From assembly GCF_005503625.1 (NCBI RefSeq), contig NZ_SCMX01000051.1, positions 1-48,382 on the forward strand: DNA of 48,382 bases. The letters run 5' to 3'. Both the position numbers and the translations under genes were made by a program. Positions 1 to 8,035 of this stretch are shown here, piece by piece. Every line of letters begins with the position of its first letter. The stretch's first letter is position 1. The notes under the pieces were generated by a model. That model ran no database searches. It saw only the letters and a list, made by a program, of their open reading frames with translations, and was not told where the DNA came from. The stretch is from Cupriavidus sp. 2SB (GTDB lineage Bacteria > Pseudomonadota > Gammaproteobacteria > Burkholderiales > Burkholderiaceae).

Positions 1-152
1 CGATCGAGCGTTACCGCGCCGCCGCTCACCTCCTGCAGCCACGCATCGAACTCGGCGGCGCCCTTGCCGATGTCTTCCACAGCGATGGTGTTCAGTGGGG
101 CGACGGCGGTTTGCGGGGCGTGCGGATTACTTCCGCGGGTGGGATCGATCAT
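1..152 (-). CDS. Hypothetical protein, N-terminal part only (runs off left edge)
   Basis: An open minus-strand frame starts at an ATG whose upstream neighbour in the same frame is a TGA at 156-158, so the start is fixed unless an alternative codon lies further inside. The 50 visible codons begin MIDPTRGSNPHAPQ and continue through a stretch resembling AAEFDAWLQEVSGG to the window edge without a stop. There is no signal peptide and no clear ribosome-binding site. I do not recognise the family. The short polar N-terminus and FDAWLQ-type helix vaguely recall small type III secretion inner-rod proteins, but this is only a hunch. It could also be a chance frame. Confidence 0.45.
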   Translation of the reverse strand, partial: MIDPTRGSNPHAPQTAVAPLNTIAVEDIGKGAAEFDAWLQEVSGGAVTLD

Positions 153-330
153 GAATCAGGTCGGGTGGATGGCTTGGCAGCGATACGCTCAGGCGTGGCT
201 GGCGTATGCAGGGCGGGCACAGTGGGAACCGTGCCGCGAGAAATCTTGGCGGGGGTTGAAACGGTGTGCGTTGTCGGGGATCAAGGGCGGCGCAAACGGT
301 CTTCACGCCACGCACGGCATGAGCAAGCGA

Positions 331-362
331 GCGGACCAGAACAAGTGGGCCATCTGGTCCGC
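331..362. other. Hairpin downstream of the DUF1579 gene
   Basis: GCGGACCAGA at 331-340 pairs perfectly with TCTGGTCCGC at 353-362 around a 12-nt loop. It lies just past the stop of the minus-strand DUF1579 gene. There is no T-tract on either side, so it is at best an imperfect terminator or an mRNA 3' end stabiliser. The rest of 153-387 shows nothing convincing. Confidence 0.4.
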
Positions 363-387
363 TTAGGCAATCGAACAACCAGTCGAA

Positions 388-885
388 CTACTTTTCCCTT
401 CGATACCGCGCCTGCATGATCTGCGTCCACTGACCGTCGTCGCCCTGCATGAACGAGGTCAGCGTACGGTTATCGTCGTCCTGGAACGCGATCACGTCGC
501 GGTACTTGGCCATCTTGCCTGCCACCACGGTGCCTTCCGGCGTGAAGGCCGGGCCATCGGCACGTAGCGTCAGGGTGCGGCCATCGGCTTCGAGGTCGCC
601 TTCGTAGACCCACAGGTGGGTCATCATCGAGCCGATGAAGGTACCCACGAAGTGCTTGCGGGCCGGATCGTAGCCCAGCGTCATCAGCGTCGTGGCCGGG
701 CCGCAGCCCGGGAAATCGCCTTCGGAGCGCGTCTGCACCCAGACGTCGCCGATCTGGGTGACCTGCTCGGGAATCTTCCATTTCTCGGCTGGCGCGTCGG
801 GGCCCATCTGGGCCTCGCCTTCCGCAATCCACTTGCCTACCAGCTTGTGCAGCCAGCGATGTTCGTTGGTGACTTCGGTGTTCAT
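388..885 (-). CDS. DUF1579 family protein
   Basis: This 165-residue soluble protein matches the DUF1579 family in length and character: an N-terminal HRWLHKLVGKW-type opening in which a Trp ends the first helix, then alternating beta strands (for example TTLMTLGYDPARKHFVGTFI and HLWVYEGDL), consistent with a lipocalin-like barrel. There is no signal peptide, so it should be cytoplasmic. The biochemical role of the family is unknown. The start is well supported: a GAGGAGA ribosome-binding site lies about 7 nt upstream. A perfect short palindrome lies 21-35 bp upstream of the start and may be the binding site of a local repressor. It appears to be a single-gene unit. Confidence 0.85.
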   Translation of the reverse strand: MNTEVTNEHRWLHKLVGKWIAEGEAQMGPDAPAEKWKIPEQVTQIGDVWVQTRSEGDFPGCGPATTLMTLGYDPARKHFVGTFIGSMMTHLWVYEGDLEADGRTLTLRADGPAFTPEGTVVAGKMAKYRDVIAFQDDDNRTLTSFMQGDDGQWTQIMQARYRREK

Positions 886-905
886 GCAACGTCTCCTCGG
901 TTAAT

Positions 906-920
906 GTGTACAACGTACAC
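906..920. promoter_or_regulatory. Palindromic operator candidate
   Basis: GTGTAC at 906-911 and GTACAC at 915-920 form a perfect inverted repeat with a 3-bp spacer, placed in the leader or promoter of the DUF1579 gene. The size and symmetry fit a dimeric TetR/MarR-type repressor. No such regulator is encoded nearby, so the cognate protein is unknown. Confidence 0.4.
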
Positions 921-945
921 AAGACTAGGAAACGATCCCGCCGGT

Positions 946-988
946 GTCCACATGAATCGGTCCACATGACAGAAATGTCATGTGGACC
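946..988. repeat. Three copies of GTCCACATGA, two of them in a 13-bp perfect hairpin
   Basis: GTCCACATGA occurs at 946-955 and 960-969 in direct orientation and again inverted at 978-987. The last two sit inside a perfect 13-bp stem: GGTCCACATGACA at 959-971 pairs with TGTCATGTGGACC at 976-988, with a GAAA loop on the plus strand. It lies just past the stop of the small periplasmic protein gene (minus strand). It has no T-tract, so it could be a protein-binding repeat or an RNA 3' structure. Confidence 0.5.
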
Positions 989-1001
989 GGGGGTCTTCCA
1001 A

Positions 1002-1391
1002 CTACTGAGGAAGGCGGATTTTCGGGACGATGAACTGGTTGCCGGGCGCGCGCATGACATCGCACTGGACGTCGCCCTTGCGGGCCTCGCCGGCCTGGTT
1101 CACGAACTCCACCGCGCCCACCACGCTGTAGACGTCCTCCGCCACGCGGCGCGTGGTGCTGGCCGTCCAGCGGAACTGGTCGGGATGGGGCATCTTGGCC
1201 TTGACCGCCTGCATGCAGGCGAACGGCGCCTCGGGTGCTTCGGGGCGGCCGCCGCGCTGGCCGAGTTCGGTGTTGGTGGAACCGTCGGGACCGGGGGCCG
1301 AGGCGGATGCGGCCGATGCCAGTGCCGGCATCGCCAGAGACATCACGAAAGCGACAGACGCCGCCAACCCGCGACGCGTAAGCGTTGTCAT
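1002..1391 (-). CDS. Small secreted periplasmic protein, function unknown
   Basis: The start MTTLTRRGLAASVAF is preferred over an upstream ATG because it opens a clean signal peptide (cleavage near ALASA, about residues 26-30) and has a GGAG ribosome-binding site 8-9 nt upstream. The mature part of about 100 residues has a short Gly/Pro/Glu-rich linker, then a compact domain with two cysteines (in FACMQAVK and VQCDVM) that could form a disulphide, and a conserved-looking core, WTASTTRRVAEDVYSVVGAVEF. It is probably periplasmic. I do not recognise a family. It follows the metal-efflux operon on the same strand, but a strong terminator lies between them, so cotranscription is unlikely. Confidence 0.75.
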   Translation of the reverse strand: MTTLTRRGLAASVAFVMSLAMPALASAASASAPGPDGSTNTELGQRGGRPEAPEAPFACMQAVKAKMPHPDQFRWTASTTRRVAEDVYSVVGAVEFVNQAGEARKGDVQCDVMRAPGNQFIVPKIRLPQ

Positions 1392-1408
1392 GGTGAACAC
1401 TCCAGAAC

Positions 1409-1445
1409 AAAAAAACGGCCGGCACGCGCGATGCATGCCGGCCGT
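1409..1445 (-). terminator. Rho-independent terminator of the metal-efflux operon
   Basis: ACGGCCGGCA (1415-1424) pairs perfectly with TGCCGGCCGT (1436-1445). Read on the minus strand, the stem runs straight into seven T residues (1415-1409). It is about 45 bp past the RND pump stop and overlaps the leader of the next small gene. Confidence 0.85.
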
Positions 1446-1490
1446 CCGCCATTGTAATGCCGCTACCTGATCGACATCACATCATCGGCA

Positions 1491-4400
1491 TCACACCGAC
1501 ATGTCGCGCGACTCCGGCTTGCGGTCGTCGAACCAGCGATACAGCACCGGCACCATCACCAGCGTCAGCAGCGTCGACGTGATCAGCCCGCCGATCACCA
1601 CCACGGCCAGCGGACGCTGCACCTCGGAGCCCGGTCCCGTCGAGAACAGGAACGGCACCAGGCCCAGCATCGCAATGGTGGCGGTCATCATCACCGGCCG
1701 GAAGCGCTGCGTGGCGCCGCGCACCACGGCATTGCGCAGCGACATGCCGGACTCCCGCAACGTGCGGATATACGACACCAGCACCACCCCGTTGAGCACC
1801 GCCATGCCCCATAGCGCGATAAAGCCCACCGAGGCCGGCACGGACAGGTACTCGCCCGTGACAAACAGCCCGATGATGCCGCCGATCGATGCAAACGGCA
1901 GCACCGTGATGATCAGCGTGGCGTAGCGCAGCGAGTTGAACAGCAGGAACAGCAGGAAGAAGATCGCGGCGATGGTGATCGGCACGATGATCTTCAGGTG
2001 GCCCATGGCGCGTTCCATGTTCTGGAACTGGCCGCCCCACTCGTAGTAGTAGCCTTCCGGCAGCTTGACCTTGGCTTCGGTCGCGGCCTGCAGTTCGGCC
2101 ACGAAGCCGCCCAGGTCACGATCCTTCACGTTGATCATCACCACCACGCGGCGCTTGGCCATTTCGCGGCTGATCTGCGCCGGGCCATCGCTGACCTCGA
2201 TCTTGGCCACGCTCTGCAGCGGCACCTGCACGCCGTCCGGCGCCTGCACCAGCAGTTGGCGGATGGCCTGCACGTTGTTGCGGAACTCTTCGGGCAGGCG
2301 CACCGCCGCCGCAAAGCGGCGCTCGCCTTCGAAGATATCCGTGGCGCGCTTGCCGCCGATGGCGATCTCGATGATGTCGTGGATGTCCGACACGTTCAGC
2401 CCGTAACGCGCAATCGCCGCACGGTCGATCTCGATGGACAGGTACTGCTGCCCCGAGATCCGCTCCAGCCGGATATCCTGCGAGCCCTTGATGCCACCCG
2501 CCACGCGGGCAATCTCGCCTGCCAGCTCGCGCAGTTTGTCGAGGTCGTCGCCGAAGATCTTCACGGCGATATCCGAGCGCACGCCGCTGACCATTTCGTC
2601 CACGCGGTCCGAGATCGGCTGCGCCATCACGATCTGCACGCCCGGAATGGTGGCGAGCTTCTCGCGGATGGCGTTGGCGATATCGTCCTGCGTCCAGCCA
2701 TCGGGCCACTCGTCGCGGTCCTTGAGGCTGGCAATCGGCGTCGATTCGTTCTGGCCCTGCGGGTCAGCCGGGCTTTCGCCGCGGCCCACGCCGGACACCA
2801 CCGACTTCACGCCCGGCACTTCCAGCACCATCTTGTTGGCGAGCTTCTCCATCTTGATCGATTCCTCGAGCGAGATGTTGGGCACGCGGTCGATGGCGGG
2901 CACGATCGATCCTTCCTTCATTTCCGGAATGAACGACGTACCGAGCATCGGCACGATCATCACGGTGGCCACGAACAGGCCCACCGCCGACAGCACCGTC
3001 TTCTTGCTGTTGGCCAGCGCCCAGTGCAGCATGCGCAGGTAGTGGCGCTTCATGAACGCAATCAGCCACGTGTCATGCTCGGCGCCGCCCTTGAGCAGAT
3101 ACGAGGACAGCACCGGCGACAGCGTCAGCGACAGGAACAGCGAGATGGCCAGCGCGATCGAGATCGTGAAGGCCAGCGGCGCGAACATCTTGCCTTCCAT
3201 GCCCTGCAGCGTCATCAGCGGCAGGAACACCAGGATGATGATGCCCACGCCCACCACCACCGGCGTGGCCACTTCCTGCACGGCCTTGACCAGAATCTCG
3301 GTCTTGGTCAGGCCGCTCTTCTCGGCATGCCCCAGCCGCTCGAACGCGTTCTCCACCACCACCACCGATCCATCGACCATGAGGCCGATGGCAATCGCCA
3401 GCCCCCCGAGCGACATCAGGTTGGCGGAGAGCCCCATCCGGTTCATGACGATGAACGTCAGTAATGGCGTGAGCACCAGCGTAGCCAGCACGATGATCGA
3501 CGAGCGCACGTCCCCGAGGAACAGGAACAGGATGATCACCACCAGCACCACGCCTTCGAGCAGCACCTTGGTCACGGTCCACAGCGCCGAATCCACCAGT
3601 TCGCTACGGTCGTAGTACGGCACGATCTGCAGGCCGCCCGGGATCATGCCGCGCTCGTTGATCTCCGCCACGCGCTTCTTCACGCGGCTGACCACTTCCT
3701 TGGCATTGCCGCCGCGCATCATCATCACGATGCCGCCCACGGATTCGGTCTGGCCATTCTTGACCAGCGCACCCTGACGCACCTCGTGCCCGATCTCCAC
3801 GCGCGCCACATCGCGCAGGTAGACCGGCGTGCCGTTGACCTCCTTGAGCACGATGCTCTCGATGTCAGGCACGCCCTTGGCCAGGCCCACGCCGCGGATC
3901 AGGTACTGCTCCGCGTAGTGCGGCAGCACGCCGCCGCCCGAGTTGGCGTTGTTGCGCGCCAGTGCCTGGTAGACCTGCTGGATGCTCACGCCGTAGTGGC
4001 GCATGCGCTCCGGGTTGACCAGTGCCTGGTACTGCCGCACGAAGCCGCCCTGCGAGTTGATTTCGGCCACGCCGGGAATCGAGCGCAGCAGCGGACGCAC
4101 CACCCAGTCCTGGGCGATGCGGCGCTCCGACAGTTCTTCCTGCGTCAGTTCGCGGTTGCCGTCACTGGGCAGATCGAGCGTGTACTGGTAGACCTCGCCC
4201 AGACCCGTGGAGACGGGGCCGAGCACCGGCGCCACGCCCTCGGGCATACGCCCGCCCACCTCGATCAGCCGCTCCATGACGAGCTGCCGCGCAAAGTAGA
4301 CGTCGGTCTTGTCCGTGAACACGAGCGTGATCAGCGACAGGCCCGCCTTGTTCAGCGAGCGCATCTCTTCCAGGCCCGGCAGGCCGGTCATGGACATTTC

Positions 4401-4607
4401 GATGGGCACGGTGACGAAGCGCTCCACTTCCTCGGGCGAACGGCCGGTGGCTTCCGTGGCGATCTGCACCTGGACGTTGGTCACGTCCGGGAAAGCATCC
4501 ACCGACAGCTTGCCAGCGGCCCGCAGGCCGAAGAAGAACAGCACCACCGCCAGCACGCACACCACCAGCCGCTGCTTGATTGCGGCTTCAACAAGCGATG
4601 TCATCAT
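1491..4607 (-). CDS. Heavy-metal efflux RND pump (CzcA/CusA family)
   Basis: This 1038-residue inner-membrane proton/cation antiporter is of standard HME-RND length. It has an N-terminal transmembrane helix, two large periplasmic porter loops, and two six-helix bundles ending near GSEVQRPLAVVVIGGLITS. The helix-4 signature reads AIGLMVDGSVVVVEN. The proton-relay acids D412 and E419 are present, but the position equal to CzcA Asp402 is Ala406. The methionines that form the Cu/Ag site of CusA are absent at the aligned positions (for example GSIVPAIDRVP). I infer a divalent-cation pump whose metal cannot be named from sequence. It is the third gene of the efflux operon, 6 nt after the adaptor gene, and is followed by a strong terminator. 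Confidence 0.93.
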   Translation of the reverse strand: MMTSLVEAAIKQRLVVCVLAVVLFFFGLRAAGKLSVDAFPDVTNVQVQIATEATGRSPEEVERFVTVPIEMSMTGLPGLEEMRSLNKAGLSLITLVFTDKTDVYFARQLVMERLIEVGGRMPEGVAPVLGPVSTGLGEVYQYTLDLPSDGNRELTQEELSERRIAQDWVVRPLLRSIPGVAEINSQGGFVRQYQALVNPERMRHYGVSIQQVYQALARNNANSGGGVLPHYAEQYLIRGVGLAKGVPDIESIVLKEVNGTPVYLRDVARVEIGHEVRQGALVKNGQTESVGGIVMMMRGGNAKEVVSRVKKRVAEINERGMIPGGLQIVPYYDRSELVDSALWTVTKVLLEGVVLVVIILFLFLGDVRSSIIVLATLVLTPLLTFIVMNRMGLSANLMSLGGLAIAIGLMVDGSVVVVENAFERLGHAEKSGLTKTEILVKAVQEVATPVVVGVGIIILVFLPLMTLQGMEGKMFAPLAFTISIALAISLFLSLTLSPVLSSYLLKGGAEHDTWLIAFMKRHYLRMLHWALANSKKTVLSAVGLFVATVMIVPMLGTSFIPEMKEGSIVPAIDRVPNISLEESIKMEKLANKMVLEVPGVKSVVSGVGRGESPADPQGQNESTPIASLKDRDEWPDGWTQDDIANAIREKLATIPGVQIVMAQPISDRVDEMVSGVRSDIAVKIFGDDLDKLRELAGEIARVAGGIKGSQDIRLERISGQQYLSIEIDRAAIARYGLNVSDIHDIIEIAIGGKRATDIFEGERRFAAAVRLPEEFRNNVQAIRQLLVQAPDGVQVPLQSVAKIEVSDGPAQISREMAKRRVVVMINVKDRDLGGFVAELQAATEAKVKLPEGYYYEWGGQFQNMERAMGHLKIIVPITIAAIFFLLFLLFNSLRYATLIITVLPFASIGGIIGLFVTGEYLSVPASVGFIALWGMAVLNGVVLVSYIRTLRESGMSLRNAVVRGATQRFRPVMMTATIAMLGLVPFLFSTGPGSEVQRPLAVVVIGGLITSTLLTLVMVPVLYRWFDDRKPESRDMSV

Positions 4608-4613
4608 GGCGGA

Positions 4614-5771
4614 TTACCCCTGTTCCAGACGCTTGCGCTCGTTGTCGAGGTGGAAAGCCCCCTCCACCACGATGCGGTCACCGGCCTTGACGCCGCCCTG
4701 AATCACGCGCATGCCGTCGCTCTCGGAACCGAGCTTTACCTTGGTCAGGCGATACTGGCCCGGCGCCGTTTCCACGTACACCTGCTCGTCGTTGCCATCG
4801 CGCACCACGGCGGAGCCGGGCACCACCAGCGTATCGGTGGGCTTGCCCGCGATCAGCATGCTGGCCAGCATGGCGGGCTTCAGCGCGCCGTTCTTGTTTT
4901 CCACTTCGGTACGGACCAGCACCGTGCGCGACTGCGGGCTGACCGTGCGGCCCACATAGATCAGCTTGCCGGTGATGGTGCCGCTGCCATTGGCCAGCGA
5001 CGGCACCTCGATCTCCACGTTCTGGCCTTCGGCCACCTGCGCGGCCTGCTGCTCGGGCACCTCGGCCACGACCCACACGCGCGACAGGTCCGCCACGGTG
5101 TAGAGCGCATCCGCGGGCTGCACCACCTGGCCTTGCGCCACATTGCGCTCCACCACGGTGCCGCTGATGCTGGAGAACACCGGCGAATAGGAATCGATGC
5201 TGCCGTTCTTGGCCAGCGTGGAAATCGCGCCGGCGGACATGCCCAGCACGCGAAGCTGGTCACGATAGGCACGCATCTCGGCGGCGGCAATCGCGTATTC
5301 GCTCTGGCGGCGCTGCAGTTCTGCGCGGCCGATCACGTCGGCGTCGAACAGTTGGCGCGCACGCTCGGCGTTGCGGGCCTGCAGGTCGTTCTGCGCTTCG
5401 GCCTTCAGGAAGGCCATCTGGGCGGCGCCCAGTTCGCTGCTGTGCAGGCGGGCCAGCACCTGGCCGGCCTTGACCTCCTGGCCGAGCACGGCATAGAGGT
5501 CGGTCACGCGGCCGGTGACCGTGGCGCCGATGCGCGACACGCGCTGCTCGTCGAAATCGATACGGCCGGCCACGCGCAGCATCTCGCTGAACGGAGACGT
5601 GCCCAGGGCGGCCACCTTCAGGGTCTTCTGGAGGTTTTCAGCGGGCTTGACGATACCCGGCGGCAGCTTGGGCGCTTCAGCCGCCGGCTCGGGGTCCTTG
5701 GAGCAACCTGCCAGCGTCATCACCATCATGACGGCGGCTGCAATGGAAAGCAGGGAGTGAGAGGGACGCAT
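4614..5771 (-). CDS. RND periplasmic adaptor lipoprotein (membrane fusion protein, CzcB/CusB type)
   Basis: This 385-residue membrane fusion protein joins the pump to the outer-membrane factor. It has a lipoprotein signal with lipobox LAGC (Cys23), a short acidic Pro-rich linker, then the usual order: half-lipoyl strand (RVSRIGATVTGRVTDLYAVL), alpha-helical hairpin (about 105-165), second lipoyl half (SPVFSSISGTVVERNVAQG), beta barrel and membrane-proximal domain. There is no His-rich metal-binding N-terminus of the CzcB kind. The start is 2 nt after the preceding stop, so translation is probably coupled. Confidence 0.92.
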   Translation of the reverse strand: MRPSHSLLSIAAAVMMVMTLAGCSKDPEPAAEAPKLPPGIVKPAENLQKTLKVAALGTSPFSEMLRVAGRIDFDEQRVSRIGATVTGRVTDLYAVLGQEVKAGQVLARLHSSELGAAQMAFLKAEAQNDLQARNAERARQLFDADVIGRAELQRRQSEYAIAAAEMRAYRDQLRVLGMSAGAISTLAKNGSIDSYSPVFSSISGTVVERNVAQGQVVQPADALYTVADLSRVWVVAEVPEQQAAQVAEGQNVEIEVPSLANGSGTITGKLIYVGRTVSPQSRTVLVRTEVENKNGALKPAMLASMLIAGKPTDTLVVPGSAVVRDGNDEQVYVETAPGQYRLTKVKLGSESDGMRVIQGGVKAGDRIVVEGAFHLDNERKRLEQG

Positions 5772-5773
5772 GA

Positions 5774-7180
5774 TCAGTTCGGAGTCTGGTAGGCGGGCAT
5801 GGCGGAGGCCGGGGCGGCGCCAGTGGGCGCGCCGGGCGTGGCCGACATGAGCTTTTCAATCTGGATGGCGGCAACCTGCAGTTCGTACTGCGCGGTGATC
5901 AGTTCGCTGCGCGCATTGCGCAGCACGCGCTGTGCATCGAGGTAATCCAGGATGCCGCGCTCGCCAAAGCGGTAGGCGGCTTCCGCCACGCCCAGCGCCG
6001 ATTCCGCTTCGCGCACGATGCCGGATTCCAGCGCCGTGACCTGGGCCTGCGTGATCTCGTACTGCTGGTACGCGTTGCTCAGTTCCTGCGTCAGTTCGAA
6101 CTCGCGCGCCTCAAGCGCCGTGCGGGCCTGCGTGGCCTGTGCGGTCGCCTCGCCCACCGGGCCGCTGCGGCGGTCCCACAGCGGAATGGTCATGACCAGG
6201 CCGATCTGGTTCACGTTGTTGTCCGGCTCGCGGTTGGTCACGGCACGCACGGCCACCTCGGGCCAGCGCAGCGAGCGCTGGTAATCCACGCCCAGGCGCG
6301 CGCGTTCCACTTCGCTGCGGCGCTGGTTCAGTTCGGCATTGTTGGCTTGCAGCGTGTCGCGCAGCACGGCCAGATTCGGCACGTTCGGCGCATGGGACAG
6401 GCTGCCGTGCAGCGCAAAGCTGGCCGGCAACGCGCCGCCCACCTGCTGACGCAGCGACGCCTTGGCCTGCTCCACGCGCAACTCCGCCGTCTGCAGCGTC
6501 TTCTGCGCGCCCAGCAGTTCGGTATCGGCCTTGATCAGTTCATAGCGTGGCGCCTCGCCCACATCCACACGCACCTTGGCGCGTTCCTGGATCTGGCGCA
6601 TCAGGGTCAGGTCCTCGCGCGCGGCAGCCAGTTCGGTCTCGCGGCGCAGCACCTGGAAGTACGCGGTCTTCACGCGGCCAGCCAGTTCGGCGCGAAAGGT
6701 CTGGCGCTGGGCCTCGGAGGCTTCGAGTCCGCGTCCGGCCATCCGCTCGCGCAGGCTGCGCTGGTTCGGATAATCGAACTTCTGCACAAAGGCGTAGGAC
6801 GGCGCATTGCCGCTTTGCACGCCAGCTTCCTTGCCGTGCAGGCGGCCATACATCACTTCCACCTGCGGGTTCGGATAGGCACGGGCCGTGGTGATCGCTG
6901 CCGTGGCGGCATCCACATTGGCCTGGGCGGCGTCCACGCCCTTGTTGGTCGATTGGGCGAGTTCCAGCAGTTGCTGGAGTTCGAAGGTTTCGGCGGCGGG
7001 CGTGGTGACCCGGGGCATCGCACGGGCCGCCAGCGTGGTGGTTGCCGGCAATGATCCGGCAGGGGCACCCGCCTTGGCGGGCGAAGGGGCAGAACTGACC
7101 GGCACGGGCTGCGCGGCCCAGGCGGGCGCTGTCAGGAAAGACAGCGACGCGACCCAAGTCAACGTTGTTTTGGTCTTCAT
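5774..7180 (-). CDS. TolC-family outer membrane factor of the efflux pump (CzcC type)
   Basis: This 468-residue outer-membrane channel subunit is first of the three pump genes. The start MKTKTTLTWVASLSFL is preferred over an ORF opening 31 codons upstream because it begins a normal signal peptide (cleavage near AWA-AQ). The mature protein shows the two repeated OEP halves, each with long helices rich in Ala, Glu and Arg (FELQQLLELAQSTNKGVDAA; the second half around NAELNQRRSEVERARLGVD), and ends with a beta/helix segment near RVLRNARSELITAQYELQ. There is no cysteine at the mature end, so it is not lipidated. No strong ribosome-binding site is visible. Confidence 0.9.
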   Translation of the reverse strand: MKTKTTLTWVASLSFLTAPAWAAQPVPVSSAPSPAKAGAPAGSLPATTTLAARAMPRVTTPAAETFELQQLLELAQSTNKGVDAAQANVDAATAAITTARAYPNPQVEVMYGRLHGKEAGVQSGNAPSYAFVQKFDYPNQRSLRERMAGRGLEASEAQRQTFRAELAGRVKTAYFQVLRRETELAAAREDLTLMRQIQERAKVRVDVGEAPRYELIKADTELLGAQKTLQTAELRVEQAKASLRQQVGGALPASFALHGSLSHAPNVPNLAVLRDTLQANNAELNQRRSEVERARLGVDYQRSLRWPEVAVRAVTNREPDNNVNQIGLVMTIPLWDRRSGPVGEATAQATQARTALEAREFELTQELSNAYQQYEITQAQVTALESGIVREAESALGVAEAAYRFGERGILDYLDAQRVLRNARSELITAQYELQVAAIQIEKLMSATPGAPTGAAPASAMPAYQTPN

Positions 7181-7378
7181 GTCGGAGAGAATCAAACGGT
7201 ACGGCTGTCCCGCCCCTCCGGCATCCACGCGCGCCAACCGTACCGGCCGGCATGGCGGGTACGCGTGTGGCAAGGCGTTACGGCGCGATGCTCAGGGCAT
7301 CACGCGAATTCGGGGGCGCAAGACAAGGAAAGCACACCGTGGGCGCGAATCAAGCTGCGCGCACGGCGGCTCGGCAGA

Positions 7379-7777
7379 TCAGCCGAGGAGATTGGGCGGG
7401 CGGAACACGCCCTCAGACTCGAACGTGGTGCGCGCCGCGAGCGGCTGCACCAGATCGTCCACGGACTGGGGAAGCTGGAAGGAAGGGAGTACGAACAGTG
7501 CGCTGGTCTCGTCAACGGCGTCGAAGAGGTCCAGCGGATCGAGCAGGTCGGCCGACCAGATGTTGCAATAGCCCGGCGGCGGGCCATCGTCAGCCACCTC
7601 GTCTTCACCGTAGTCCGGATCGCCCGGCAGCACGAGCTGCGACAAATCGTCATCGGCCGCCTGCATCGCGTAGTCCACCGCCTCCGCCTGCACGGCGTCC
7701 GCGCGCACGTTCGCCGCTGCCGAAAACGACAGCGCGGACAAGCACAGGGCAGTCAGCAGGAAAACGAGAAAACGCAT
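7379..7777 (-). CDS. Small acidic periplasmic protein upstream of the efflux genes
   Basis: The start MRFLVFLLTALCLSALSF opens a signal peptide that would be cut near SAAA-NV. The track allows an ATG 22 or 63 codons further upstream, but those do not improve the signal. The mature part, about 110 residues, is strongly acidic (PGDPDYGEDEVADDGPPPGY), has one Cys in GYCNIW and ends in RPPNLLG. It sits about 200 bp upstream of the outer membrane factor on the same strand, the place where czc-like operons often carry a small secreted regulator (CzcI). I cannot show homology to CzcI; the parallel rests on position, size, signal peptide and a possible role in metal binding by the acidic stretch. Confidence 0.65.
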   Translation of the reverse strand: MRFLVFLLTALCLSALSFSAAANVRADAVQAEAVDYAMQAADDDLSQLVLPGDPDYGEDEVADDGPPPGYCNIWSADLLDPLDLFDAVDETSALFVLPSFQLPQSVDDLVQPLAARTTFESEGVFRPPNLLG

Positions 7778-7991
7778 CAGGCTCGGGGGCGGAAACCAGT
7801 CGAAACAGGGGTCAGGCAGCAGACAAAGCAGGCGGATGCCCATTATCAGGCACTTGCCGGGGGCGGGATGCTGCGGCACAGCATTGTAACCGATCGCAAC
7901 AATGGACCCGGCAGAGGCTGGCAAGTTCCGCCCTGGCAAAGAATCTGCGTCGCCTCCCTCGTACAAACCCTAAACTTCGACGCCCCAACGC

Positions 7992-8014
7992 AAAGGGGCG
8001 CCCGAAGGCGCCCC
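7992..8014 (-). terminator. Probable terminator after the giant exoprotein gene
   Basis: GGGGCGCC (7995-8002) pairs perfectly with GGCGCCCC (8007-8014) around a CGAA loop, about 20 bp past the stop of the TpsA gene. On the minus strand it is followed only by a short TTTG tract, so efficiency is uncertain. Confidence 0.6.
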
Positions 8015-8035
8015 CTTGTCCTGCCACCTTCCCTA

